A program made the translations under genes and the position numbers. A DNA stretch of 64,000 nt. Source: Bacteroidota bacterium. GTDB lineage: Bacteria > Bacteroidota > Bacteroidia > Chitinophagales > Chitinophagaceae. Where the stretch lies: NCBI GenBank assembly GCA_018268055.1, contig JAFDXF010000080.1, positions 1 through 64,000 of the forward strand, in the 5' to 3' direction. The notes beneath the pieces were generated by a model that had not been told where the DNA came from, did not search any database, and saw only the letters and a program-made list of their open reading frames with translations. Positions 53,969-61,679 of the stretch are shown one piece after another (the stretch's first letter is position 1; each line of letters begins with the position of its first letter).

Positions 53969-56476
53969 ATGCGAAGATGTTTATTTATAGTTTTCGGCTT
54001 ATTAATATTTTCAGTAAAATCAATTGCGCAGGCACCTCAAAGTTGGACTGCCGGTGAAATGTATCAGGCAATAAAAAAGTTGAATGTACTGGGTTCTGTA
54101 CTTTACATTGCAGCACATCCCGATGATGAAAACACCAGACTGATAGCTTATTTATCAAAAGACAAATTATATCGCACCGGATACTTGTCACTTACTCGTG
54201 GTGACGGCGGACAAAACCTTATTGGTGATGAACAAGGCGTTGATCTCGGCTTGATAAGAACACAAGAGCTACTCGCTGCAAGAAGATTGGATGGCGGTGA
54301 ACAGTTTTTTTCCAGAGCTTTTGATTTTGGATATTCTAAAAACCCTGAAGAAACATTTTCTAAATGGGATAAAGAAAAAATATTGAGTGATGTGGTTTGG
54401 GTAATCAGAAAATTTCAACCGGATATTATTATTACACGATTTCCGACAACTGGCGAAGGCGGTCACGGACATCATACAGCTTCTGCAATTTTGGCTAATG
54501 AAGCATTTGCTACTGCTGCTGACCCAACTCGTTTTCCTGAGCAGTTTAAATATGGTGTTCATCCTTGGCAAGTAAAAAGAATTTTATGGAATACTTTTAA
54601 TTTCGGAGGGAATAACACTACCAAAGAAGATCAATTTAAATTAGATGTTGGTGGATACAATTCTTTATTAGGTGAAAGCTATGGAGAGATTGCGGCTGAG
54701 AGTAGAAGCCAACATAAAAGCCAGGGCTTTGGCGTACCTGCTTCACGTGGCGAAGCAATAGAATATTTTTCTACTACAAAAGGCAATATTCCAAAAAGCA
54801 GTTTGTTGGATGATATCAATATTTCATGGAGTAGAATTGAAGGAGGTAATGCAATAGAGCAATCTGTTGATAGCATTTTGAAAAACTTTGATTTTTTGCA
54901 TCCTGAAAATTCAGTAAAAGATTTAGTGGGCATATATCAAAAAATATTAGCTCTGTCAGAAAGTATTTGGAAAAATATAAAACTCAATGAAGTCAAAATG
55001 CTAATTGCTCAATGCAGCGGCCTATTTATAGAAGTAGTAACCAATAGTCAGTATGCAGTGCAAACAGATTCTATAAAAATAAATTTTAACTTAAATAATC
55101 GCTTAGGCGCAGATGCTGTTTTGGCAAAAATTAATTTAGATAGTTTTGATTCGACTTTGACTGTTTCACTTGGGAAAAATAAAAATATTGGTTTTTCAAA
55201 AATATTTTTTATTCCCAATACTAAATCACTGACACAGCCTTATTGGCTGACAGAGCCAAAATCTGAAGGATATTTCAATGTGTCTGATCAGCAAAAAATT
55301 GGGCAACCGAATGTAGATCCTGCTTATTTAGCCAATGTGCAAATTAAGTTTTATAACATCCCACTTGATTTTTCTATTCCTGTACAATATAAATTTACTG
55401 ATCCGGTAAAAGGTGAATTGTATGAACCCGTAGTTGTTATTCCTACAGTATTATTATCACTTGATTCAAAATTGAAAATAACCAGAGGTAATAATAATTT
55501 TAAAGGAACAATTTATTTGACACCACAAAAAGACAGCAGCGCTGTTTACTTTGGAAAACTTTACAAAAAAGAAATGGGCAAATTTTCATATCAATATATT
55601 CCGAAGCAACTTTTATTAACCCAAAAATCTAAAAAGTATGAAGTAGGTTATACCATTAATGCAAATGAGGATAATCAATATTACATGGGAACACAAAGAG
55701 AAGATGTTGCGCTGATGATTACAGATTTAAAAACACCTTTTCTTTATTATCAAGAATTGCATACAATTAAATATGATCACATTCCATATATTAATTACCT
55801 CACCAATATTTCTGCGGTGAACCGTAAGCTTGACTTGAAAATAGTAGGAAAAAAAATTGGATATATTACTGGTGCGGGAGATAAAGTGCCACAAGCATTA
55901 GAGCTGATGGGCTATCAGGTTACAATACTTGATGAAAAGGAATTGGAAAAAAATAATCTTAGTCAATTTGATGCTATTATAACAGGTGTACGAACATATA
56001 ACACACACGATTGGATGAATACTTATTATGACAAGCTGATGAAATACGTCAATGATGGCGGCAATTTGATTGTACAGTATAATACTAGCAATCAGATTGG
56101 CCCGGTGCGTGCTAAAATTGGTCCATATAATTTTGATATTACCAGAAATCGTGTAACTGATGAAAATGCAAAAGTTATTTTGCTGAAGCCTGCAAGCCCT
56201 GTATTTAATTTTCCGAATAAGATAACAGAAAAAGATTTTGATGGTTGGATTCAAGAACGCAGTATTTATCATGCCAGTGACCCAAGCGGTAAGTATGAAA
56301 AATTGTTAGGAATGTCAGACCCCGGCGAAAAATCAGATGATGGTAGTTTGATTGTAACAAAGTATGGCAAAGGCTGGTTTACTTATACAGGTCTAGTATT
56401 TTTCAGAGAACTGCCAGCTGGCGTGCCGGGTGCATACAGATTATTCGCTAACTTAATTGCTTTAAACCAAAAATAA
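53969..56476 (+). CDS. PIG-L (LmbE-like) deacetylase with GATase-like C-terminal domain
   Basis: About 835 residues from ATG 53969, giving a signal peptide (MRRCLFIVFGLLIFSVKSIAQ). The PIG-L domain (about 30-260) has the metal motif AAHPDDE, SLTRGDGGQN, RTQELLAARRLDGGEQ and the late His residues in EGGHGHHTASA. A long beta-rich middle follows, then a ThuA-like end (KIGYITGAGDKVPQALELMG, FDAIITGVRTYN, YVNDGGNLIVQY, YGKGWFTYTGLVFFREL). It probably deacetylates N-acetylated sugars outside the inner membrane. It may head an operon with the two tiny membrane-protein genes and the symporter that follow. Confidence 0.88.
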   Translation: MRRCLFIVFGLLIFSVKSIAQAPQSWTAGEMYQAIKKLNVLGSVLYIAAHPDDENTRLIAYLSKDKLYRTGYLSLTRGDGGQNLIGDEQGVDLGLIRTQELLAARRLDGGEQFFSRAFDFGYSKNPEETFSKWDKEKILSDVVWVIRKFQPDIIITRFPTTGEGGHGHHTASAILANEAFATAADPTRFPEQFKYGVHPWQVKRILWNTFNFGGNNTTKEDQFKLDVGGYNSLLGESYGEIAAESRSQHKSQGFGVPASRGEAIEYFSTTKGNIPKSSLLDDINISWSRIEGGNAIEQSVDSILKNFDFLHPENSVKDLVGIYQKILALSESIWKNIKLNEVKMLIAQCSGLFIEVVTNSQYAVQTDSIKINFNLNNRLGADAVLAKINLDSFDSTLTVSLGKNKNIGFSKIFFIPNTKSLTQPYWLTEPKSEGYFNVSDQQKIGQPNVDPAYLANVQIKFYNIPLDFSIPVQYKFTDPVKGELYEPVVVIPTVLLSLDSKLKITRGNNNFKGTIYLTPQKDSSAVYFGKLYKKEMGKFSYQYIPKQLLLTQKSKKYEVGYTINANEDNQYYMGTQREDVALMITDLKTPFLYYQELHTIKYDHIPYINYLTNISAVNRKLDLKIVGKKIGYITGAGDKVPQALELMGYQVTILDEKELEKNNLSQFDAIITGVRTYNTHDWMNTYYDKLMKYVNDGGNLIVQYNTSNQIGPVRAKIGPYNFDITRNRVTDENAKVILLKPASPVFNFPNKITEKDFDGWIQERSIYHASDPSGKYEKLLGMSDPGEKSDDGSLIVTKYGKGWFTYTGLVFFRELPAGVPGAYRLFANLIALNQK

Positions 56477-56485
56477 TAATTAACA

Positions 56486-56665
56486 ATGTCAGCACAACAA
56501 AAACCTGATGCTCGGAGAGGAGAAATGGCATTTATCTTTGCTATTATTTTAGGCTTGGCGTTGGGTACAGCAATTAAAAAAATTCGAGTCGGAATTATTA
56601 TTGGAATTGTGTTAGGTCTTTTCGTTGTATTTACAGGGTGGTTACGTTCATCTAAAAACAAATGA
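56486..56665 (+). CDS. Small membrane protein (59 aa), coupled to symporter
   Basis: Reads MSAQQKPDARRGEMAFIF, then two hydrophobic segments (AIILGLALGTAI; IRVGIIIGIVLGLFVVFTGW), and ends RSSKNK. It starts 9 nt after the PIG-L stop. The TGA overlaps the next ATG (ATGA at 56662-56665). Coupling on both sides and the membrane character argue that it is real, although it is too short for most gene callers. It resembles the small subunits that accompany some transporters (inference). Confidence 0.6.
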   Translation: MSAQQKPDARRGEMAFIFAIILGLALGTAIKKIRVGIIIGIVLGLFVVFTGWLRSSKNK

Positions 56666-56787
56666 AATCTGACAATAACGATAAAGCACCATTATTTAAA
56701 AGCTGGAACTATTGGTATTTGCTGGTAGTGTTATTCCTTGCATTTTTGATTGTATTATTTTTTTTCTTTACCAAACATTTTGAATGA
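56662..56787 (+). CDS. Very small membrane protein (41 aa), coupled to symporter
   Basis: Reads MKSDNNDKAPLFKSWNYWYL, then one hydrophobic helix (LLVVLFLAFLIVLFFFF), and TKHFE. Both ends use ATGA overlaps: with the 59-residue gene before it, and with the symporter gene after it (56784-56787). Such dual coupling is hard to explain by chance. Confidence 0.6.
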   Translation: MKSDNNDKAPLFKSWNYWYLLVVLFLAFLIVLFFFFTKHFE

Positions 56788-58520
56788 GCCAACTCGACTG
56801 GATAGTACTCATTGCCACTTTGCTTGGAATCATAACCTATGGTTTGTATAGAAGTCGTACTACTAAAACATTGGATGGATATTTTTTGTCCAATAGAAGT
56901 ATGCACTGGGGTTTAATCCTGCTCAGTATCATGGGCACACAGGCAAGTGCCATTACTTTCCTAACTGCTCCCGGTCAGGCTTATGATGATGGGATGCGCT
57001 TTGTTCAATACTATTTCGGTTTGCCTATTGCAATGATTATTATCTGCATTTTTTTTGTACCGATCTTCAGCCGAATGAAAGTTTATACTGCGTATGAATA
57101 TTTAGGAAGTAGGTTTGACAATAAAACAAGATCACTCACTTCATTTTTATTTTTATTGCAGCGGGGATTGTCCACCGGCATCAGTGTGTTTGCACCATCT
57201 ATTATATTATCATCATTGCTCGGCTGGGATATTTACTGGACCAATATTTTTATGGGCGGCTTGCTTATTATTTATACCATCAGCGGCGGTGCAAAAGCTG
57301 TTGCTTATACTCAACAACTGCAATTAATTATTATTTTCTCAGGAATGTTCATCGCTGCATATATGTTGGTAAAATTATTGCCGACCGGTGTTGCATTTTT
57401 TGATGCTTTAAAATCCGGTGGTAATGCAGGAAAAATAAATGTAATTACATCTGGATTTGCCAATGGTAAATTCAACTGGGGCGATCAGTACAATATATTC
57501 AGTGGAATCATTGGAGGTTTCTTTTTGGCACTGTCTTATTTTGGTACGGATCAAAGTCAAGTGGGGCGTTACCTTACTGCAAAGAACCTGAAAGAAAGCA
57601 AGCTTGGTTTAATTATGAATGGGTTGGTGAAAGTGCCTATGCAATTTTTAATTCTACTTATCGGTGTGTTGGTATTTGCATTTTATCAATTCAAAGGTGC
57701 ACCGATATTTTTTAATCAGTCATTAGCGGCGCGAGCACATCAAACGGTTTATGATGATGAATTATCAAAACTTGAAACAAAATATCAAGAACAATTTTCT
57801 GTAATACCCGGCTATCAGCAACAATTGACTGAGCTGAAAGGAAGTGCTAATACCATTGGAGTAGAGGCCTTAAAAGAAAAAATTAAAATTGCTAATGAGG
57901 AAGCAGCCAATACAAGGAAAGAATATAAAGCAGTTATCAAGAAAGCAATACCGGGAGAGGACACGAAGGATACGAATTATATTTTTCTTCGCTTCGTGGT
58001 GGACTATTTACCGGCAGGATTAGTAGGCTTATTAATTGCAATAATTTTTTTAGCATCGTGGGGAAGTATAGCAGCTGCTTTGAATTCGTTGGCATCCAGC
58101 ACGATGATAGATTTTCATAAAAGATTTTCTAAGATAGAGGCAAATGAAGAATACGAATATCGGCTTTCCAAGTGGTACACATTTGGTTGGGGTGTGTTTA
58201 GTATTATTGTCGCCATGTTTGCTTACGATTTGGGCAACAGCTTGATAGAAGCTGTAAATGTATTAGGCTCGCTATTCTATGGAGTAATTCTCGGCGTATT
58301 TTTAGTCGCATTCTTATTTAAAAAAATAAAAAACGGTACTGTTGTTTTTTGGGCAGCCATACTTGCAGAAATATTAGTGCTTTCTGTATTTGTTTTTTCT
58401 AAAATGGGATTTTTTAATTTAGGCTTTTTATGGCTCAATCCCATTGGTGCATTGAGTGTGATGTTGTTTGCATTGTTGTTGAATTTGTGCTTGAAAAAGA
58501 AAAGCCCCACTATTATGTGA
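56784..58520 (+). CDS. Sodium:solute symporter (SSS/SLC5 family)
   Basis: 578 residues with about 13 membrane helices. Family features are the first helix (LDWIVLIATLLGIITYGLY), SIMGTQASAITFLTAPGQAY with the Na+-site Ser region, and LSYFGTDQSQVGRYLTAKNLK around helix 7. A cytoplasmic or periplasmic charged loop of about 100 residues (about 310-400) is longer than usual. The substrate is unknown; homologues take sugars, amino acids, carboxylates or sialic acid. A sugar released by the PIG-L deacetylase would fit the operon, but this is inference. The stop codon lies inside the terminator stem. Confidence 0.88.
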   Translation: MSQLDWIVLIATLLGIITYGLYRSRTTKTLDGYFLSNRSMHWGLILLSIMGTQASAITFLTAPGQAYDDGMRFVQYYFGLPIAMIIICIFFVPIFSRMKVYTAYEYLGSRFDNKTRSLTSFLFLLQRGLSTGISVFAPSIILSSLLGWDIYWTNIFMGGLLIIYTISGGAKAVAYTQQLQLIIIFSGMFIAAYMLVKLLPTGVAFFDALKSGGNAGKINVITSGFANGKFNWGDQYNIFSGIIGGFFLALSYFGTDQSQVGRYLTAKNLKESKLGLIMNGLVKVPMQFLILLIGVLVFAFYQFKGAPIFFNQSLAARAHQTVYDDELSKLETKYQEQFSVIPGYQQQLTELKGSANTIGVEALKEKIKIANEEAANTRKEYKAVIKKAIPGEDTKDTNYIFLRFVVDYLPAGLVGLLIAIIFLASWGSIAAALNSLASSTMIDFHKRFSKIEANEEYEYRLSKWYTFGWGVFSIIVAMFAYDLGNSLIEAVNVLGSLFYGVILGVFLVAFLFKKIKNGTVVFWAAILAEILVLSVFVFSKMGFFNLGFLWLNPIGALSVMLFALLLNLCLKKKSPTIM

Positions 58521-58527
58521 GGCTTTT
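58500..58527 (+). terminator. Terminator overlapping the symporter stop codon
   Basis: AAAAGCC-CAC stem with GTG-GGCTTTT and short loop, spanning the TGA at 58518-58520. Confidence 0.65.
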
Positions 58528-58551
58528 CAAAAATTATTTTTTTTAAGGAGT

Positions 58552-59388
58552 TTATTTATTCAGCTCAGCCAGCAATTTTTCATTCAATTTTACATAGTCA
58601 TCATTTTTTGCTTCTGCAGCCATTGCTTTAGATTTTTCTGCAGCTGCTTTGGCTTCTGCTTTCTTACCCAACTTTGCTAAGCAAGTAGCACGTTGATATT
58701 GAAGCCAGAAGGCTTTAGGTTGTTGTTCTACTGCTTTATCATACCATGCAAGTGATTGATTCAAATCTTTATTATTCTCCATATAATATAAAGCTGCAGC
58801 ACCGTAAGGACGAGTGTCTTTATTCATCATCTGATCTATCTGTGACATAATCTTTGAATCAACATCAGTAGAAACAGGTAATAAAACATAGGTTTTATCC
58901 CAGCCGATTTGAATATCACAAGTTGTAGGTTTGATGTTTGCTACTTCAATGGTGAATGTTTCTATCGATTCATTAGTGCTCAATGCTTTTGACTGAACTC
59001 TAACAACATCTTCGTCTTGCTTGTAGTCAGCAGGGCTTGTTACATCTGTTTGTTTAGAAATGATAATAGTCCAGCTATTTTTATCAGGAATAGTTAATAA
59101 ACCATATTTGCCGGCTTTTACTTTTGTTTCGCCAATTGTTACATCATCACCAAATGTAACAGTAGTAGCTGAATTTGCTCCGGTGCGCCATACTTTATTA
59201 TATGGAACTAAGTCACCAAATATTTTTCTTCCTTTCATGCCAGGGCGTGAATACGATAACTCAATAGTTGAAAGACCAAAGTTTTGTTTTAATGTTTGCG
59301 TCGGGCTGGGCTGTGGTGTGTTGAGGCTTTGAGCTTCGGTGGTTGTAAGAAATGCTACTGCCATCATTGCAAGAAATAGTTTTTTCAT
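58552..59388 (-). CDS. DUF2911 domain protein with TPR-like C-terminus
   Basis: About 278 residues from ATG 59386-59388, chosen because a signal peptide (MKKLFLAMMAVAFLTTTEAQ) begins there; the frame is open 25 codons further upstream. DUF2911 features: LSYSRPGMKGRKIFG, VPYNKVWRTGANSATTVTF, KAGKYGLLTIPD and WTIIISKQ. The C-terminal quarter (about 200-270) has one or two TPR-like helix pairs (WYDKAVEQQPKAFWLQYQRA). Function unknown; it is exported. It is convergent with the symporter gene. Confidence 0.88.
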   Translation of the reverse strand: MKKLFLAMMAVAFLTTTEAQSLNTPQPSPTQTLKQNFGLSTIELSYSRPGMKGRKIFGDLVPYNKVWRTGANSATTVTFGDDVTIGETKVKAGKYGLLTIPDKNSWTIIISKQTDVTSPADYKQDEDVVRVQSKALSTNESIETFTIEVANIKPTTCDIQIGWDKTYVLLPVSTDVDSKIMSQIDQMMNKDTRPYGAAALYYMENNKDLNQSLAWYDKAVEQQPKAFWLQYQRATCLAKLGKKAEAKAAAEKSKAMAAEAKNDDYVKLNEKLLAELNK

Positions 59389-59537
59389 ATCTGAAGTTTT
59401 TGTGTTGCCAAAGATACGAAATTGAATGTAGCAGGGATTGAGGAAAAATGGTTTTTGACCCATAAAACTATTAAGAAACAGAAAGTGTTGCTCTAAATCT
59501 GTTGAACCCTTTTAATGCTTTTGAGAAGCTAATTGTT

Positions 59538-60947
59538 TTAAAAGTCTATCAGAACTTTAGTTCTGTTTCCTTTTATTGTTGTGTTTTTCCATTTTGGACC
59601 ATCTTTGATGAGGCGTATAGCTTCTTTATCACATTTATTGCAAAGCGATTTTTCTATTTTAAAATTCATTGGCTCACCATATTTGTTTACTTCAAAAGAA
59701 ACTTCAACAGTGCCTGATTTTCCACTCGTTTTGCTTCTGAATTCATCCGGCGATTCTAAGTTATTGGCAATATAGCTGTCATAGTTTGACCAACCATCAA
59801 CAGGCTCAGACTCTTCTAATTTCATATTGGCATCACGCTTTCTATCTGCATTGATTTTTTTATTACTCAATACTATACCGGTAGTGCTTTTATCTTCTTG
59901 CAGTATAATATTATTTCCGGTAGTAATGTTATGCAAGCTCGCAGTAGTATTGTCAAAACCTAAAGATTTTATTTGAACGCTTAGCGTAGTGTCCGGATAT
60001 GTAATGGTGAAATATCCTTTCGCATCGGTGTAAGTTCCTGCATTATTATCTGCAGGATTGGATATTTTGGCAAATGGAAGGCCAATCCCATTTTCATCGG
60101 TAATGCGTCCTTTAAAAACATTCGCTCTTGGAGCAGCACTTAATGTCCTTACTTTTTCCGATACATTTCCTGATGCAACAGCAGAAATTTCTTTCGTTTC
60201 ATTTATACGTGTATCATCTATTACATTATTGCCTTTTGCAATTTTTGCTTTGGCAACCTGATTGCTTTCATCTTTTGCAGTAGCGTTTACATTTGTAATG
60301 CTAATGCTATCTGCATTTATAGTATTTACTTTACCGATGATGGGTTCAGTGATGGGTTCAGCAGATGCTGAACGAGATGCGATTGTAGCAGGTTGAGTTG
60401 AGTAATTACTTTTTTTATCTGCTACTACTTTCTTTTCTTGATCAACAGTAGCTGCACCGGTTAAATTTTTTTGATTGTCATTTTTTTCATTCTTTGCAAT
60501 GGCAATATCCGGGTTCAGTACTGTGTTATTATCAATTTGTGGTTGTGTTGTATTTGTATGAGAGGGATTTAATTGTGTATTGCTATTCTGGGCCACTTCC
60601 TGCTTGGGGTTATTGGCGGTGAAATAAAAATTTTGTGCTAAGAATCCTGCACCGCCTACGATTAAGATAAGAGCTGCTATTCTAAGCCATGAGAGTTTTT
60701 TACGGTTTTCTGAAATACCTACCACTTTGCCGCTTTCTGTTTTTTGAGCAAGCCTTTGTTTTAACTCATTAATATCTGTTGTTATATTAACACCCGGCAA
60801 AGCATAACCTTCTAAGGCATCTGCCAAGAACGAATCTTCCAGTGCAGCCTTCTCCAGTTCATTCATTTCTTTTGGAGACAATAAACCTTGATGATATTTT
60901 TCAATATCAACTGCCGAATAATTTTTTATTTTTTTGCCTTCGTTCAT
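59538..60947 (-). CDS. Membrane anti-sigma-like protein with CarboxypepD_reg and TonB-like C-terminal domains
   Basis: 469 residues. Cytoplasmic front (1-84; VDIEKYHQGLLSPKEMNELE like the helix region of anti-sigma proteins), one membrane helix at about 87-103 (LRIAALILIVGGAGFLA), a long Asn/Thr-rich low-complexity region, a carboxypeptidase-regulatory-like domain (about 275-350; GLPFAKISN, GYFTITYPD) and a TonB-type C-terminal domain (about 395-469; GTVEVSFEVNKYGEPMNFKI). It lies 37 nt after the ECF sigma gene, so it probably controls that factor and may read a state of the outer membrane. This is an unusual domain mix for an anti-sigma protein. Confidence 0.78.
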   Translation of the reverse strand: MNEGKKIKNYSAVDIEKYHQGLLSPKEMNELEKAALEDSFLADALEGYALPGVNITTDINELKQRLAQKTESGKVVGISENRKKLSWLRIAALILIVGGAGFLAQNFYFTANNPKQEVAQNSNTQLNPSHTNTTQPQIDNNTVLNPDIAIAKNEKNDNQKNLTGAATVDQEKKVVADKKSNYSTQPATIASRSASAEPITEPIIGKVNTINADSISITNVNATAKDESNQVAKAKIAKGNNVIDDTRINETKEISAVASGNVSEKVRTLSAAPRANVFKGRITDENGIGLPFAKISNPADNNAGTYTDAKGYFTITYPDTTLSVQIKSLGFDNTTASLHNITTGNNIILQEDKSTTGIVLSNKKINADRKRDANMKLEESEPVDGWSNYDSYIANNLESPDEFRSKTSGKSGTVEVSFEVNKYGEPMNFKIEKSLCNKCDKEAIRLIKDGPKWKNTTIKGNRTKVLIDF

Positions 60948-60984
60948 TTTATTTTTTCAAAAATAAAAACTCTTTTTATTGTTC

Positions 60985-61560
60985 TTATTCAATGTCTTTA
61001 TTCTCCATACAATTTTTCAAATTTCTACGACCATTCTGAATAAAACTTCTGATTTGATTCCATTCAAAACCGGTTATCTCTACAATTTCATTATAGCATT
61101 TCCCATCTAAATAAAAGAGCCTGATGGCTTTCTGCTGATTGTCTGTTAATGTACCTAAGCAGTATTCCATTTTTGTCAAATTCTCTTCTTTTTCCAACAC
61201 ACCATTCAGATGCACTTCTTCTTCGTTTTGCATAAGCTCCGGCTTAAATTCTGTGGTTTTCAGGTTTTTAGGTGTTCGGAGCTGCATGAGGCAATAGTTT
61301 TTGGCCAAAATATGCAGCCATCCTTTGAAATTATCCACTTCATGCTTCTTTAACTTGACAACCAATTCTTCAAAAATCTGCATCACACCGTCTTTTGCTT
61401 TTTCGCTATCCTTAAAATATTTCAGACAAACGCCATAGACCAAATCCATATAGCGTTGGTACAATTCCCCCAGAACTTGCATGTCGCCATCGGCTTTGTA
61501 TAGAGCTATAAGTTCCTTATCCTCAAGGTTTGAGTGTGATATGTTGCGTATAAATGCCAA
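60985..61560 (-). CDS. ECF-type RNA polymerase sigma factor
   Basis: 191 residues. Region 2: LYQRYMDLVYGVCLKYFKD and FKGWLHILAKNYCLMQLR. Region 4: MEYCLGTLTDNQQKAIRLFY and YNEIVEITGFEWNQIRSFIQ, a helix-turn-helix. Regions 1 and 3 are absent, as in ECF factors. The downstream gene for a membrane-bound partner follows on the same strand after 37 nt, and a VWA protein gene is divergent from it. The regulon cannot be told from the window. Confidence 0.92.
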   Translation of the reverse strand: MAFIRNISHSNLEDKELIALYKADGDMQVLGELYQRYMDLVYGVCLKYFKDSEKAKDGVMQIFEELVVKLKKHEVDNFKGWLHILAKNYCLMQLRTPKNLKTTEFKPELMQNEEEVHLNGVLEKEENLTKMEYCLGTLTDNQQKAIRLFYLDGKCYNEIVEITGFEWNQIRSFIQNGRRNLKNCMENKDIE

Positions 61561-61679
61561 TGCGTAAAAGTAACTATTTCAGAATGATTTTTAGATTTAA
61601 TAAACACCATTTTTGAATTAGCTAAAAATTATTTTATGCAATTTTTTCAAATGTTGCATCAGTCAAAAAAAACTTATTT

